In this document: positions 38,105 through 48,568 of the stretch, one piece after another
How positions within the stretch are numbered: position 1 is the first letter of the stretch
How the letters are laid out: every line of letters starts with the position of its first letter
Assembly: GCF_021290925.1 (NCBI RefSeq)
Contig: NZ_JAJSLX010000001.1
Span: 558,001-622,000 of the forward strand
Length of the DNA stretch: 64,000 nt
Source of the DNA: Sessilibacter corallicola
GTDB taxonomy: Bacteria > Pseudomonadota > Gammaproteobacteria > Pseudomonadales > Cellvibrionaceae
Direction of reading: 5' to 3'
Position numbers and translations under genes: made by a program
The notes under the pieces: model-generated
Database searches by the model: none
Seen by the model: the letters and a program-made list of their open reading frames with translations, nothing else
Told to the model about the DNA's origin: nothing

Positions 38105-39757
38105 ATGAAGCAGTCGTTACAACTTAAAATGGGTCAGCAACTAACCATGACCCCGCAATTGCAACAAGCGATTCGCTTATTGCAGCTTTCCACCTTGGAT
38201 CTTCAACAGGAAATTCAAGAAGCATTAGAATCCAATCCAATGCTCGAAGTCACCGAAGTTGAAGACACACCGAGCGAAAAAGAATCCTCCTCCGATAACA
38301 CTCCCTCAGAAACAGCCTCTGCCACAGAACAACAACCTCAAGAAAAAGAATTCGAAGCCGCAGACGCCGAAACCAGCGCAGCAGAGGGTGAATGGCAAGA
38401 AAACATACCTGAAGATCTACCGGTCGATACGCAGTGGGACGATATTTACCAAAGCAGCGCCCCACCCTCGTCTTCCTCATCTACTCCCGCTGAACGCGAC
38501 GACAGTTACTTCGACAGCCAAATCGACAACTCCGAAACCCTTCAAGAACACTTGTTGTGGCAACTCAACTTAACACCAATGTCCGACCACGATCGTACGA
38601 TTGCCCATGCAATTATCGATTCCGTCGAACCCAGTGGCTTGTTGTCTTCGACCATTGAAGATATTTACGAAGGATTGAAAAACGACGGAGCGCCACGAAT
38701 TCTGGCCGACGAAGATACAGAAAACGGCGAAAGCGAATCAGAAACCACACCCGAAACTGCAGAAGATACCGCTCAGTGTGACAGCAGCGAACCAGAAGCC
38801 AGTGACGACGAATCACTCTCTGACGAAGAGCTATCGATCGAAGAAGTACTCGCCGTTCAGCACCGCTTGCAACTGTTCGACCCAATTGGTTCATGCAGTG
38901 TTGATTTGTCCGAGTGTTTACAGGTTCAGCTCAACCAATACCCGCTGGATACACCCGGATTAGAATCGTCAAAAGTGATCGTTAAAGATTTTCTAGGCCC
39001 CCTGGGAAATCGAGATTACAAACAAATCATGCGTCGCTGCCGCTTAAAAGAGCCTGAGCTAAAAATCGCCATTGAGCTGATTCAACAACTGACCCCTCAT
39101 CCGGGCGCATTAATTGGCAGCAGCGATACCAGCTATATTGTTCCCGACGTGTTTGTCAGTAAAAAAAGTGATCGCTGGGTGGTAGAACTCAATCCCGACA
39201 TCGCACCGCGCCTTAAAATTAACAACAGCTACGCAAGCTTGGTGAAACGTGCAGACAGCAGCGACGACAACACCTTTTTGAGAGACAATTTACAAGAAGC
39301 ACGTTGGTTTCTAAAAAGCTTACAAAGCCGAAACGAGACTTTACTAAAAGTTGCCAGCTGTATTGTCGATAAGCAGCAAGGCTTTTTAGATCACGGCCCT
39401 GAAGCCATGAGACCATTGGTATTACACGATATCGCCGAAGATGTGGGGATGCACGAATCCACCATTTCTCGTGTAACCACACAAAAATACATGCACACAC
39501 CACAGGGGATTTTTGAACTTAAGTACTTTTTCTCTAGCCACGTCAGTACAGATAATGGCGGCGAATGCTCTTCTACAGCGATTCGTGCGATCATTAAAAA
39601 ACTGGTAGCGGCAGAAGATCAGAGAAAGCCATTGAGCGACAGTAAAATTACTGCACTTTTGGCGGATCAAGGTATTAAAGTCGCACGAAGAACCATCGCA
39701 AAATATCGAGAATCGTTGGGAATTCCAGCCTCAAATGAACGCAAGCGGCTGATTTAG
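38105..39757 (+). CDS. rpoN: RpoN, sigma-54 factor
   Basis: Alternative sigma factor for enhancer-dependent promoters. Gln/Leu-rich region I (about 1-50) starts [20 protein letters not shown]; the DNA-binding region ends with the RpoN box [10 protein letters not shown] (about 527-536). At 550 aa it is longer than E. coli RpoN (477). The extra length comes from two very acidic Ser/Glu/Asp inserts, about 55-140 and 190-245. It is in the usual rpoN-hpf-ptsN-rapZ-ptsO cluster. Confidence 0.97.
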   Translation: MKQSLQLKMGQQLTMTPQLQQAIRLLQLSTLDLQQEIQEALESNPMLEVTEVEDTPSEKESSSDNTPSETASATEQQPQEKEFEAADAETSAAEGEWQENIPEDLPVDTQWDDIYQSSAPPSSSSSTPAERDDSYFDSQIDNSETLQEHLLWQLNLTPMSDHDRTIAHAIIDSVEPSGLLSSTIEDIYEGLKNDGAPRILADEDTENGESESETTPETAEDTAQCDSSEPEASDDESLSDEELSIEEVLAVQHRLQLFDPIGSCSVDLSECLQVQLNQYPLDTPGLESSKVIVKDFLGPLGNRDYKQIMRRCRLKEPELKIAIELIQQLTPHPGALIGSSDTSYIVPDVFVSKKSDRWVVELNPDIAPRLKINNSYASLVKRADSSDDNTFLRDNLQEARWFLKSLQSRNETLLKVASCIVDKQQGFLDHGPEAMRPLVLHDIAEDVGMHESTISRVTTQKYMHTPQGIFELKYFFSSHVSTDNGGECSSTAIRAIIKKLVAAEDQRKPLSDSKITALLADQGIKVARRTIAKYRESLGIPASNERKRLI

Positions 39758-39778
39758 CGATATTGCGAAGGGTCAATT

Positions 39779-39846
39779 CTGTGTGTGAGTTCGACGCGTA
39801 CTTACACACAGGGCTAGTTACCAATAACAATACAACTAGCCTTTTT
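39779..39846 (+). terminator. Double hairpin terminator between rpoN and hpf
   Basis: A first stem pairs CTGTGTGT (39779-39786) with ACACACAG (39804-39811). Directly next to it GGCTAGTT (39812-39819) pairs with AACTAGCC (39834-39841) and is followed by TTTTT, a complete Rho-independent terminator. hpf expression therefore probably relies on its own promoter or on read-through. Confidence 0.8.
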
Positions 39847-39925
39847 AGACTGGCTTGAAAGAGCGGTATTGCGATGTTGAGCTCTTAACAGGCCAATTGT
39901 TGGACCAACTCTAAGAGGACCTGTA

Positions 39926-40216
39926 ATGCAACTTACCATCAGTGGACACCACGTAGAACTCACCGATTCCATAAAAAACTACGTAGAATCCAAGCTCTCC
40001 AAACTCGATAAACACCATAACCAAATTACCAGCACCAATGTCATATTATCGGTTGAAAAGTTGCGTCAAAAAGCCGAAGCTTCCGTCCACGTAAATGGCA
40101 AAGATGTCTTTGCCAACAGCGAATCAGATGATCTTTACGCCGCCATAGACGCGTTAACAGACAAACTCGATCGCCAACTTCTTAAACACAAAGAGAAAAT
40201 TAGTAACCACCGTTAA
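39926..40216 (+). CDS. hpf: HPF, short-form ribosome hibernation factor
   Basis: A 96-residue protein that binds the 30S subunit and promotes 100S dimer formation with RMF in gammaproteobacteria. It begins MQLTISGHHVELTDSIKNYV and ends in a basic tail, typical of short HPF. It lies 2 bp before ptsN. Confidence 0.95.
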   Translation: MQLTISGHHVELTDSIKNYVESKLSKLDKHHNQITSTNVILSVEKLRQKAEASVHVNGKDVFANSESDDLYAAIDALTDKLDRQLLKHKEKISNHR

Positions 40217-40218
40217 TC

Positions 40219-40668
40219 ATGGATCTTTCCAGTATTTTAGCCCCAGGTCGCGTTAAGTGCGGCCTGGAAGGCGTCAGTAAAAAACGCATGCTCGAAAATA
40301 TCGCCAAGCACATCACCGAAGGTTTCCCAGTGCTTGATGCAGACGAGCTGTTTCGTCGACTCATGGCTCGCGAGAGATTGGGCTCGACAGGAATTGGCTT
40401 AGGGATCGCGATTCCACATTGCCGATTAGAAAATTGCACAGGTGTAATGGGTGCCTTTTTTAAACTTGAAACTCCATTAGAATTCGATGCCATCGACGAA
40501 GAACCGGTAGATTTAATTTTTACGCTTCTGGTTCCTGAAGAAGCAGACGATGCGCATCTTCAAATATTGGCAGAAGTTGCCAAAACGTTTTCAGACAAAG
40601 ATTTACTCTTAAAATTAAGAGCTTGCACATCAGATCAGGAACTATTCAACGTTATTACCGCGCAGTAA
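40219..40668 (+). CDS. ptsN: PtsN, enzyme IIA-Ntr
   Basis: Phosphoacceptor of the nitrogen-related PTS, with roles in potassium and nitrogen control. 149 aa, with the active His67 in GIAIPHCRLENC. It receives phosphate from NPr (ptsO), encoded two genes downstream. Confidence 0.96.
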   Translation: MDLSSILAPGRVKCGLEGVSKKRMLENIAKHITEGFPVLDADELFRRLMARERLGSTGIGLGIAIPHCRLENCTGVMGAFFKLETPLEFDAIDEEPVDLIFTLLVPEEADDAHLQILAEVAKTFSDKDLLLKLRACTSDQELFNVITAQ

Positions 40669-40689
40669 TTAATCAATAGGGATATCAAT

Positions 40690-41544
40690 ATGCAACTGGT
40701 AATTATCAGCGGCCGATCCGGCTCTGGCATCAGTAGCGCTTTGAGAGTGTTAGAAGATTCCGGCATGACTTGCATCGATAATCTTCCGGTAGGGCTTCTT
40801 GAACACTTAGTTAATACGGAATTTAGACAAACACAACGTTACGCCGTCAGCATTGACGCGCGCAGTAATCTCTCGGCTCTCAAAGATTTTGATCGATTGT
40901 TTGAACACATAGAGAGCCGCCAAGTAGAAACACAAATTGTGTTTCTCGACGCCAGAGATGAAATACTCATAAAACGCTTTAGTGAAACTCGTCGAAAGCA
41001 CCCGCTCACCTCCGATAAAATCGACCTAAAAGAAGCCATTAACGCAGAGACCGAATTACTCACCCCCATTCAATCGCGAGCGGATCAGATCATTGATACC
41101 AGCAGCTTGAGCGTTCATCAGCTGCGCAATCTTATCCACAAATGGGTCACCGGCAGCGATTCACTTGGCACCTCGGTACAGTTTCAATCGTTTGGATTTA
41201 AACACGGGCTGCCCGCAGACGCCGATATCGTATTTGATGTTCGCTGTTTACCAAATCCATTTTGGGTGCCAAATCTTAGAGGTTGTACGGGAAATGATGT
41301 CGAAGTACAGAATTATCTCGCCAAACAACCGTTAGTAAATTCCATGATCGACAGTATTTCAGACTTTTTGAATAAATGGGTACCTGAGTACGAGAAAAGT
41401 AATCGCAGTTATATTACCGTCGCGATAGGATGTACTGGTGGCCAACACCGATCAGTCTACGTGTGCAATCAACTGGCAGAGAATTTTAAAACCTCGCAAG
41501 AAGCCCCGCTGGTTCGTCACAGAGACCTGAAAACTCCGAGTTAA
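40690..41544 (+). CDS. rapZ: RapZ, RNase adaptor (Walker A lysine replaced)
   Basis: RNA-binding adaptor that in E. coli targets GlmZ sRNA to RNase E and senses glucosamine-6-phosphate. 284 aa; the C-terminal domain (about 150-280) with GCTGGQHRSVYVCNQLA is fully conserved. The Walker A of the N-terminal kinase-like domain reads GRSGSGIS, with Ile14 in place of the usual Lys, so nucleotide binding may be weak. It is in the normal cluster between ptsN and ptsO. Confidence 0.95.
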   Translation: MQLVIISGRSGSGISSALRVLEDSGMTCIDNLPVGLLEHLVNTEFRQTQRYAVSIDARSNLSALKDFDRLFEHIESRQVETQIVFLDARDEILIKRFSETRRKHPLTSDKIDLKEAINAETELLTPIQSRADQIIDTSSLSVHQLRNLIHKWVTGSDSLGTSVQFQSFGFKHGLPADADIVFDVRCLPNPFWVPNLRGCTGNDVEVQNYLAKQPLVNSMIDSISDFLNKWVPEYEKSNRSYITVAIGCTGGQHRSVYVCNQLAENFKTSQEAPLVRHRDLKTPS

Positions 41545-41594
41545 CGGCCAACTCAAACAACCATTCGAGTAATATCTGGAATAACATCTGAAAT

Positions 41595-41864
41595 ATGATC
41601 GAAAAAGACATTACTATCACCAATAAAAAGGGTCTCCACGCCAGAGCCGCAACAAAACTTGCGAAGACAGCGATGGCTTTTAACGCCAGCCTTGAAATTC
41701 ACTGCAATGGCAAAACTGCCGACGGCAAAAGTGTTATGTCGATCCTGTTACTCGCCGCCACCATTGGAACTTCAACTCGATTAATCAGTGAAGGCGAAGA
41801 CGAAAACCAAATGATGGAAGCAATGGTAAACCTGTTTCACGATAAATTTGGCGAGGAAATTTAA
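41595..41864 (+). CDS. ptsO: NPr, HPr-like phosphocarrier of the nitrogen PTS
   Basis: Small phosphocarrier, 89 aa, with His15 in NKKGLHARAA and the conserved Ser46 region GKSVMSIL. It passes phosphate from EI-Ntr (ptsP, not here) to PtsN. Last gene of the rpoN cluster. Confidence 0.96.
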   Translation: MIEKDITITNKKGLHARAATKLAKTAMAFNASLEIHCNGKTADGKSVMSILLLAATIGTSTRLISEGEDENQMMEAMVNLFHDKFGEEI

Positions 41865-42085
41865 ACCAATTTGTAAAGACTCGAAAAAAGATAAATAAAT
41901 AAAGCTAAAACGCTCGCTGACGACTTGTCAGAACCAGAGACAACTATCTAAACTATTCTATCGGCGTAAGTCCCACCTACACCGCCACACTCCCAAAATA
42001 CTTTTTCGGATTTAACACAGCGTTAATTAGCAAAGCCTATAAAAGCAGTGTCTTAACCGTTTGCATTTCGAAGATAAGCGACACT

Positions 42086-43459
42086 ATGCCCAATCGTGAA
42101 ACAAAAGCGCAATTGCTATCACCAGAATCTAATGAAAAATTAAAAGAGATTTTGCTGGCTCTCGAAGGCGGCGCGTTTAGCTCCATCCGCAGGATGCTCA
42201 ACAGCTTACAACCGCCAGCAATTGCCCATCTGCTTGTTTCATCGCCTCCAAATCGTCGCATGTTAATTTGGGAAATGGTCGACAAAGACCTCGAAGGTGA
42301 AGTCATTCAAGAGCTCCCCGACAACGTTCGGGTGCAGCTATTACACGAAATGGATTCCACCGAGCTTGCGGAAATGACCGAAGAGCTCGAAACCGATAAC
42401 GTCGCCGACATTCTGCAACAACTTCCTGATCAGGTAATTCAAGAAGTATTGGCGGCAATGTCGACGCAAAATCGCCAGCGCGTTGAAACGGTGTTGTCTT
42501 ACGACGAAGACACCGCCGGCGGCTTGATGAACATCGACACCATCACCGTGCGCCCAGATCTCACACTGGATGTGGTCCTTCGCTACCTGAGACGCCACGA
42601 AGAACTGCCCAACTCCACTTACAGCCTTATTGTCGTTAACCGCCGGGATATATTTTTGGGGATTTTGCCAATTCCCAAATTACTCACCAGTGATCCCAAC
42701 ATGACCGTCCGTGAAATCATGGATACGGACATTATCGCCATTCATCACAGCACCAAAGACAGCGAAGTTGCCAACGCGTTTGAACGGGAAGACTGGGTTA
42801 TGGCTCCAGTGGTCGACGACGATGGAAAACTGCTCGGTCGAATTACCGTTGATGACGTGGTAGACGTGATTCGAGAAGGCGCCGATCACTCACTGATGAG
42901 CTTGGCCGGTTTGGACGATGATTCCGACACTTTTGCCTCGGTTCGAAAAACGTCACCGCGCCGTGCCATTTGGTTAGGCATTAACTTGTTAACCGCCATC
43001 ATTGCCTCGTCGGTTATCAACATCTTTCAAGACACCATCGATAAAGTCGTCGCACTGGCAGTATTGATGCCCATCGTCGCCAGTATGGGAGGCGTCGCCG
43101 GAAGCCAAACCTTAACCGTTGTCATTCGCGGCATGGCCCTCGGCCATATCAGCCGCGGAAACTTATCGTGGTTACTGAGCCGAGAATTTCTGGTTGGTCT
43201 CATCAACGGCTTAATTTGGGCGTTGATTATGGGAGGTATCGCTGCGGTTTGGTTCGATGATAAAATCATCGCCTTTATTATCGCAGCCGCTATGATTATT
43301 AATCTAATCTTTGCTGCCCTCGCCGGTGCTCTGCTGCCGGTCGTGTTAAAAAGTATGAAAATCGACCCAGCCCTCGCCGGCGGCGTTGCACTTACAACTG
43401 TCACCGACGTTGTAGGCTTTTTTGCGTTTTTGGGTCTAGCGACTTACTTTTACGCGTAA
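42086..43459 (+). CDS. mgtE: MgtE magnesium transporter
   Basis: Dimeric Mg2+ channel, 457 aa: cytosolic N-domain (about 20-135), two CBS domains (about 140-270) and five membrane helices at the C-terminus. The pore-lining PIVASMGGVAGSQT segment is present. It is an independent gene after ptsO, with 221 bp between them. Confidence 0.95.
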   Translation: MPNRETKAQLLSPESNEKLKEILLALEGGAFSSIRRMLNSLQPPAIAHLLVSSPPNRRMLIWEMVDKDLEGEVIQELPDNVRVQLLHEMDSTELAEMTEELETDNVADILQQLPDQVIQEVLAAMSTQNRQRVETVLSYDEDTAGGLMNIDTITVRPDLTLDVVLRYLRRHEELPNSTYSLIVVNRRDIFLGILPIPKLLTSDPNMTVREIMDTDIIAIHHSTKDSEVANAFEREDWVMAPVVDDDGKLLGRITVDDVVDVIREGADHSLMSLAGLDDDSDTFASVRKTSPRRAIWLGINLLTAIIASSVINIFQDTIDKVVALAVLMPIVASMGGVAGSQTLTVVIRGMALGHISRGNLSWLLSREFLVGLINGLIWALIMGGIAAVWFDDKIIAFIIAAAMIINLIFAALAGALLPVVLKSMKIDPALAGGVALTTVTDVVGFFAFLGLATYFYA

Positions 43460-43497
43460 CCATTTTTGTCAGTACCCATTTTATCAGTACCTAAGTT

Positions 43498-44004
43498 ATG
43501 AACAACGAAGACCATTTTGAATTCGACGAAGATTCCCTTCCCAGTAAAACGCAACTTAAAAAAGAGTCGCAGCAACTGCAAGAACTGGGCGATCAGCTGA
43601 CCCAGCTCAATGAGACACAAATGCTGGAATTACAGCTCGATGACGCACTGCTAGATGCGGTGAAAATTGCGAAAAAAATGAAGGCGAGCAACAGCCGTCG
43701 TCGACAAATTCAATTTATTGGCAAATTGATTCGCAACAGAGATCCAGAAGCACTAATACAAGCGTTTGAGCAACTGACCCAAGAAAAAGAAAATCACGTT
43801 CAAGTACACCACTTGTGCGAAAACTGGCGTGATCGTTTACTGGAAGACATGAATGAGCTGCAAGCTTTTCTTGACCAGTACCCCAATGCTGATCGACAGC
43901 AATTGCGCCAGCTTATTCGCAATGCGCAAAACGAAAAGAAAGCCAATAAGCCCCCAGCCAGCGCTCGAAAGCTCTACACATTAATTAAATCTGTGGTTGG
44001 ATAA
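43498..44004 (+). CDS. darP: DarP (YjgA), ribosome-assembly factor
   Basis: DUF615 protein, 168 aa, that acts in late 50S assembly. The family stretch SRRRQIQFIGKLIRNRDPE and the acidic N-terminus (HFEFDEDSLPSKTQLK) are clear. Convergent with yhdP; 38 bp after mgtE. Confidence 0.92.
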   Translation: MNNEDHFEFDEDSLPSKTQLKKESQQLQELGDQLTQLNETQMLELQLDDALLDAVKIAKKMKASNSRRRQIQFIGKLIRNRDPEALIQAFEQLTQEKENHVQVHHLCENWRDRLLEDMNELQAFLDQYPNADRQQLRQLIRNAQNEKKANKPPASARKLYTLIKSVVG

Positions 44005-44066
44005 AACAAAGAACAAATAATAAAACACAGATTTTTTTATTGGGTAACATGCGATGCAGCTCTGGG

Positions 44067-47000
44067 CTACACCGGAGCTGAACTTAATAAATCGTAGAGT
44101 CTATTAACCGGTATAGGATACAAAAGCGCCTTGGGATCCCCCTCTGGAGAAGCGTTCGAGGCTTCTTCATCGGCTTTTTTACCGGCTTTTTTTGCGGCGT
44201 TATCATCAAACAAGCGAATAAATTCGGATTTTGGATCTTCCCAAGTGCCGCTAATTTTATAGCTCAAGCTCGCCACTTTATTCACTTGTTTTTTAAACAG
44301 TTTACTCGCGACATAAACACCGGCAGCGGCAGGTAATCCGCCTGCAAGCGCTGCAATTAAGGTTAAATTTCCACCCACCGGCAAAGTTGCCACTAAGGTG
44401 GTGTCTAATTCTTCGTTGATTAAATCAATGTTGCCTGCGTAACTTAATGAACTCGATGGTGCCTTCACAATAATAGGCGAAGGAATTAATAAATCGCCGT
44501 TTTTAAATTCCAGTTTTCCATCAATGCGGTCAAACGCCATACCGCTTTCAACCAAATCGGAAACACCCAAACGTAAACGGCGAGCCCAGGAATCAAAATT
44601 AAACAGTGCCACCAAACGCAATATAGCGTCACCGCCGCCTTCAGCTGCTCGAATAAATCGGCCATGCTCCATATCGACTTGCACACTGCCCTCTAAAGCA
44701 GTCATTTCAATCGCAGCTGGGGAACCTGGCCAGCTCAAATCCACATCGAATACAGCATCAGAAGATTCCAACACTTTCGGTTGGTCAAAAGCAACCAAGG
44801 CATCGTCGATTTTATTAGAGTCAACCTTGCCAAGAAAATGCGTTCGCATTTGCCCGTCATACGATTCCCACACCAACCGAGCGCCGTCTGAGTCAATCCC
44901 AGTAAAATTCAATTGATGAACATTGCCAACAATATTATCCACAACCAAACGATTATTGTTTGGGCTTAATTCAAACGACCAAGTCCCATACTGATCGTCG
45001 CCGAGCTTAAGTTCCTTAATCGAAACATAAGCTGGTGGAATTGCTGACAGATCAATGTCTGCTAACGGATCGATTGCATCGCTTTCAGACTCATCGTCAC
45101 TGGAGGGCAAATACAAGTGATTGAAGCTGGCGGTCATTTTTTCGGTATCAGACAACGGCAATTCTAAAAAGCCTGCTGCAAGGTCGCTGTTAAATTCAAT
45201 CGACCAACGATCCGAAAGTTGCTTACCGGTAACATTCGCATTGGGAATTTCGAAGGATTTAATCTGGCTATTGTAAAGCGCAAATTCAAATCCCACGTCT
45301 AATTCAGAATCGCCTTCACTCACCACCTGATCTTGATAAATTTCGTATTGATCAAGAACGTCCAACCACTCATCCAAATTAAAACGCGGCATTAAACCGT
45401 GAACATGAATGCCTTTATTTTTTAAATGCGGCTGATCATTAATTGCGATATCAACCTGTTCAAGCACACCTTTTTTACTGACCAAACGACCGTTCAGCCA
45501 ATCGGACAAACTCAAACGGTAAAGATTAATATCGTCATTAATTTCTAAAGTTACCGCGAATGGTGATTCTATCTCTGGAGATTTGTTAAAAGGCTCCGGT
45601 AGGTCAATGCTCACACCTTCTAACTCTGAGCGCACGGTCAAAGTGACCGGTTGCGTCGAATCTTTCTCTCCGGGAAGAAAAAGCTCACCGTGAAATGCTG
45701 TTTCACCATCGGCAAATAATAACTCTGGGCTTTGAAGCCATTGCTGTACGTCGGTAATTTTGGTCAAGCCAGAAAATAAAATTCGAGTTGAAGCTTCTTG
45801 TTCATCAACGGTATTTGAAGCTGATGTAGAAACCTCGGTATAGCCTTCGCTAACAATAATCGCTGAAGCAGGCTGATCCCACACTTTAAAATCGATACCA
45901 TCGCTGTGTAAACCTGTGCGGCTGTCGAATAACAGCGGACCTTCAAGAGAATCAAACGACAGATCCAAATCTGTCATTACCAACGTGCCCGGTTTTAATG
46001 ACAAATCAACAACTTGGTAACCTTCCTGTTCTCCCGAAGTTAGCGGAATACTCAAATCTACCGAGCCATTAAATGGGGTCGATAGGGTCCATTCATCAAA
46101 AACAGATCCCAATTGTTCGCGAATAGGCGTCGTGGTTAACAACTGAATACCGTCATTGCCTGGACCAACCACATTGCCTTTAACCGCCAGCATAGTTTGG
46201 TCGTTAATGCGCTCAACCGACAATTCAGCTTCGGATATTTGGGTTTCCCACAACTGAGCAGAACTGACTTGGGCACTGACCACTGTGGAATTTAATTCAA
46301 TTCTGCCGTCTATGTGCGTTAGTGCAGGCCATTCATCGTGGTAAGCCAATTCACCTTGTTCAAGTTCGATCCAAAGCTGAGTTGTGATTTCGTTATTTCC
46401 CGGAGATAAACGACCACGATAAACAAAACCTGACGCGCTAATATCACCGGATTTAATTGATTGATCCAACCAAGCTTTTAAATCCGGCTCAAGAGATTTA
46501 GGCAACAGTTGACTGCGAAAAGAAACATCAGAATTTGTAAGACCAACAAATAAATCTAAATTTGACGGACGACTTTTTGCGATCCAGGGAAGGTCAACAG
46601 AAGCTACGCCAATAGCGGTACCAATATCGCCGTCGAGCGTTAACACATCAGAAAAAATAGATACTTTATTGTCTTCAGGAGACAACCGCCAGGCAACGCG
46701 ACCGTGAGCAGAATCAAACACCATAGGTTCATTAAATGCCGTTTGAAACCACATCGAAAAACCGTTGTTTGAATCGAGGGTAATCTCACCACCAGAGATT
46801 CCCGCAGAAATAAATCCATTCACTCCAGTCAGTTGTGGTGCACCTTGAAACGCACCCACAGATACAGAATTTGCGACGGTTAATAATCGCGTTTGCTTAA
46901 TATCGTTAGTAGGAATACGGATTTCAGTCGCAGTTAATTCGCCTTGTAGATTTAGCGAATCTAAGATCTCAAGTAATTTAGGATTATTTTCCGAAAATAA

Positions 47001-48155
47001 ACGTGCGCTTTGAGTCAACTTCGGCAGAAAAATACTGGGGGTTTTAATTCGCCATGTAGAATCAGTGAATGCAATATCGAGCAACTCAAGATTCAACGCT
47101 TTTTGTTGCCACTGCACCGATGAATCCTGCACTTGAATATTAAATTCAAAATCGGCGGGCACCGTATTGAGTGAGCCGCCAAAGCGAGTGCTCACTGATG
47201 TTGGAACATCAATATCATTAATTTTAGTTTCGGTTAACGCCAACTCAAAGTCGCCGTTAAATGCATACACATGACGCTTTTGACTCGAAAGCCAAACATT
47301 AATGTTTAATGTATCTTGCTCGGTATCCAAACCCTCAATGGCGACATCAAAATTGGTGATGTAGTTTTTTAACTCAGCCATCGGGAAATCAACCAGCTGA
47401 ATAAATCCTTTAACATCGCGCTCAGCATCGGAGCGAGGATCACCGTACGCTTCTAATACGGCATTCGCAACGGATTGATCGTCGACATTAATATTCGCCA
47501 CCAAACGATGAAAATCCTGTTGATTCTGAAATTCGATATCAGTAACGGATAATTCCAGCGTTTTTCCTTCGTAACTTTCGAGCATGAGTGAAACATCGTT
47601 CACTTGTAAGCGATCCGCCAGTAAAAAGATGTCCACTGGATCGTCAATTATGGAAGCTTGCTTATTTCGACGAGCTGCTGTTTGAATGCCGGATAATTGC
47701 CAATTGCCATTTTGCTGTTGCTTCAACTCAATTTTGGCATTGGCAAGACTGATTTCATTCCAGATTAAACGACCTTGAAACAGGCTCTGCAACAGATCGA
47801 GTTCAAGAGCAATGGATTCAATTTCAACACTAGGAGAAGAAGACTTAGATAACGATGATTGAGAAACGTGTTGGTCGTGTGAATCTGCGATGGAAACTGA
47901 AGAGTCTCGCGACGGGTAGATTTTTAAACTGTCGACAGCAATAGATGGGGATAATTGATTCCAGCGCGCGTTGATGGAATTCACCACCACATCACTGCCA
48001 ATTTCATCACTGATAATTTGCGTAATATATTCTTGGTTGTTTTTAACCAGCGGCGCCATCAAACGGCCCACTTGTACAAAAACCGCCGTTAGAATAATTA
48101 ATACGGCTAAACACAACCAAAAAACATTCGCTGATTTTGCCAACGCTTTTTTCAT
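44067..48155 (-). CDS. yhdP: YhdP, AsmA-like envelope lipid-transport protein
   Basis: Very large bridge-like protein (1362 aa) linked in E. coli to phospholipid transport to the outer membrane together with TamB and YdbH. One N-terminal anchor helix (about 10-32) is followed by a long beta-rich periplasmic groove and the C-terminal AsmA-like/DUF3971 region. The ATG at 48155 (MKKALAKS) has a GGGG ribosome site; an in-frame TTG four codons upstream is less likely. It follows rng as in Pseudomonas. Confidence 0.92.
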   Translation of the reverse strand: MKKALAKSANVFWLCLAVLIILTAVFVQVGRLMAPLVKNNQEYITQIISDEIGSDVVVNSINARWNQLSPSIAVDSLKIYPSRDSSVSIADSHDQHVSQSSLSKSSSPSVEIESIALELDLLQSLFQGRLIWNEISLANAKIELKQQQNGNWQLSGIQTAARRNKQASIIDDPVDIFLLADRLQVNDVSLMLESYEGKTLELSVTDIEFQNQQDFHRLVANINVDDQSVANAVLEAYGDPRSDAERDVKGFIQLVDFPMAELKNYITNFDVAIEGLDTEQDTLNINVWLSSQKRHVYAFNGDFELALTETKINDIDVPTSVSTRFGGSLNTVPADFEFNIQVQDSSVQWQQKALNLELLDIAFTDSTWRIKTPSIFLPKLTQSARLFSENNPKLLEILDSLNLQGELTATEIRIPTNDIKQTRLLTVANSVSVGAFQGAPQLTGVNGFISAGISGGEITLDSNNGFSMWFQTAFNEPMVFDSAHGRVAWRLSPEDNKVSIFSDVLTLDGDIGTAIGVASVDLPWIAKSRPSNLDLFVGLTNSDVSFRSQLLPKSLEPDLKAWLDQSIKSGDISASGFVYRGRLSPGNNEITTQLWIELEQGELAYHDEWPALTHIDGRIELNSTVVSAQVSSAQLWETQISEAELSVERINDQTMLAVKGNVVGPGNDGIQLLTTTPIREQLGSVFDEWTLSTPFNGSVDLSIPLTSGEQEGYQVVDLSLKPGTLVMTDLDLSFDSLEGPLLFDSRTGLHSDGIDFKVWDQPASAIIVSEGYTEVSTSASNTVDEQEASTRILFSGLTKITDVQQWLQSPELLFADGETAFHGELFLPGEKDSTQPVTLTVRSELEGVSIDLPEPFNKSPEIESPFAVTLEINDDINLYRLSLSDWLNGRLVSKKGVLEQVDIAINDQPHLKNKGIHVHGLMPRFNLDEWLDVLDQYEIYQDQVVSEGDSELDVGFEFALYNSQIKSFEIPNANVTGKQLSDRWSIEFNSDLAAGFLELPLSDTEKMTASFNHLYLPSSDDESESDAIDPLADIDLSAIPPAYVSIKELKLGDDQYGTWSFELSPNNNRLVVDNIVGNVHQLNFTGIDSDGARLVWESYDGQMRTHFLGKVDSNKIDDALVAFDQPKVLESSDAVFDVDLSWPGSPAAIEMTALEGSVQVDMEHGRFIRAAEGGGDAILRLVALFNFDSWARRLRLGVSDLVESGMAFDRIDGKLEFKNGDLLIPSPIIVKAPSSSLSYAGNIDLINEELDTTLVATLPVGGNLTLIAALAGGLPAAAGVYVASKLFKKQVNKVASLSYKISGTWEDPKSEFIRLFDDNAAKKAGKKADEEASNASPEGDPKALLYPIPVNRLYDLLSSAPV

Positions 48156-48568
48156 TGCCAACCCCAACCAACGTGAGGTTTTAAAAATCCGACAAAATGT
48201 TTTTGTAAGAATAAAATCAATTCAGCGTTCCGAAAATAACCGTTCAAAAACCAGTGGCCAACTCACCTAATACTAGTCATTTTTGAACTGCATCAACTTA
48301 CCATGATTGCCAGCAATGGCTCCAAACCAATAAATTTCGACTTCGATTATTGGTCTCTACCCAATGTTGACGATTATCCCAGTATCTTCTGTACCTTAAC
48401 TGAATCAACAACCTATGCGCGGAGCTGATCTTTGTTGAGTTTAGAACTGGAAGATACCAGAAAAGTATTTGGAAAGATTTTTTAATGTAAATATTGTGGT
48501 TCAAATCCAAAAAATGATTTCCCACAATGACATTACCTTCTAAAAATAAGCTGATGCGACCTTGAAGG
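48156..48568. other. Gap between rng and yhdP
   Basis: About 410 bp separates two genes that are often close. It has a minus-strand open frame (48298-48678) rich in Trp/Tyr but it mainly overlaps rng in another frame and has no ribosome site or homology I recognise. No clear terminator. Confidence 0.45.
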
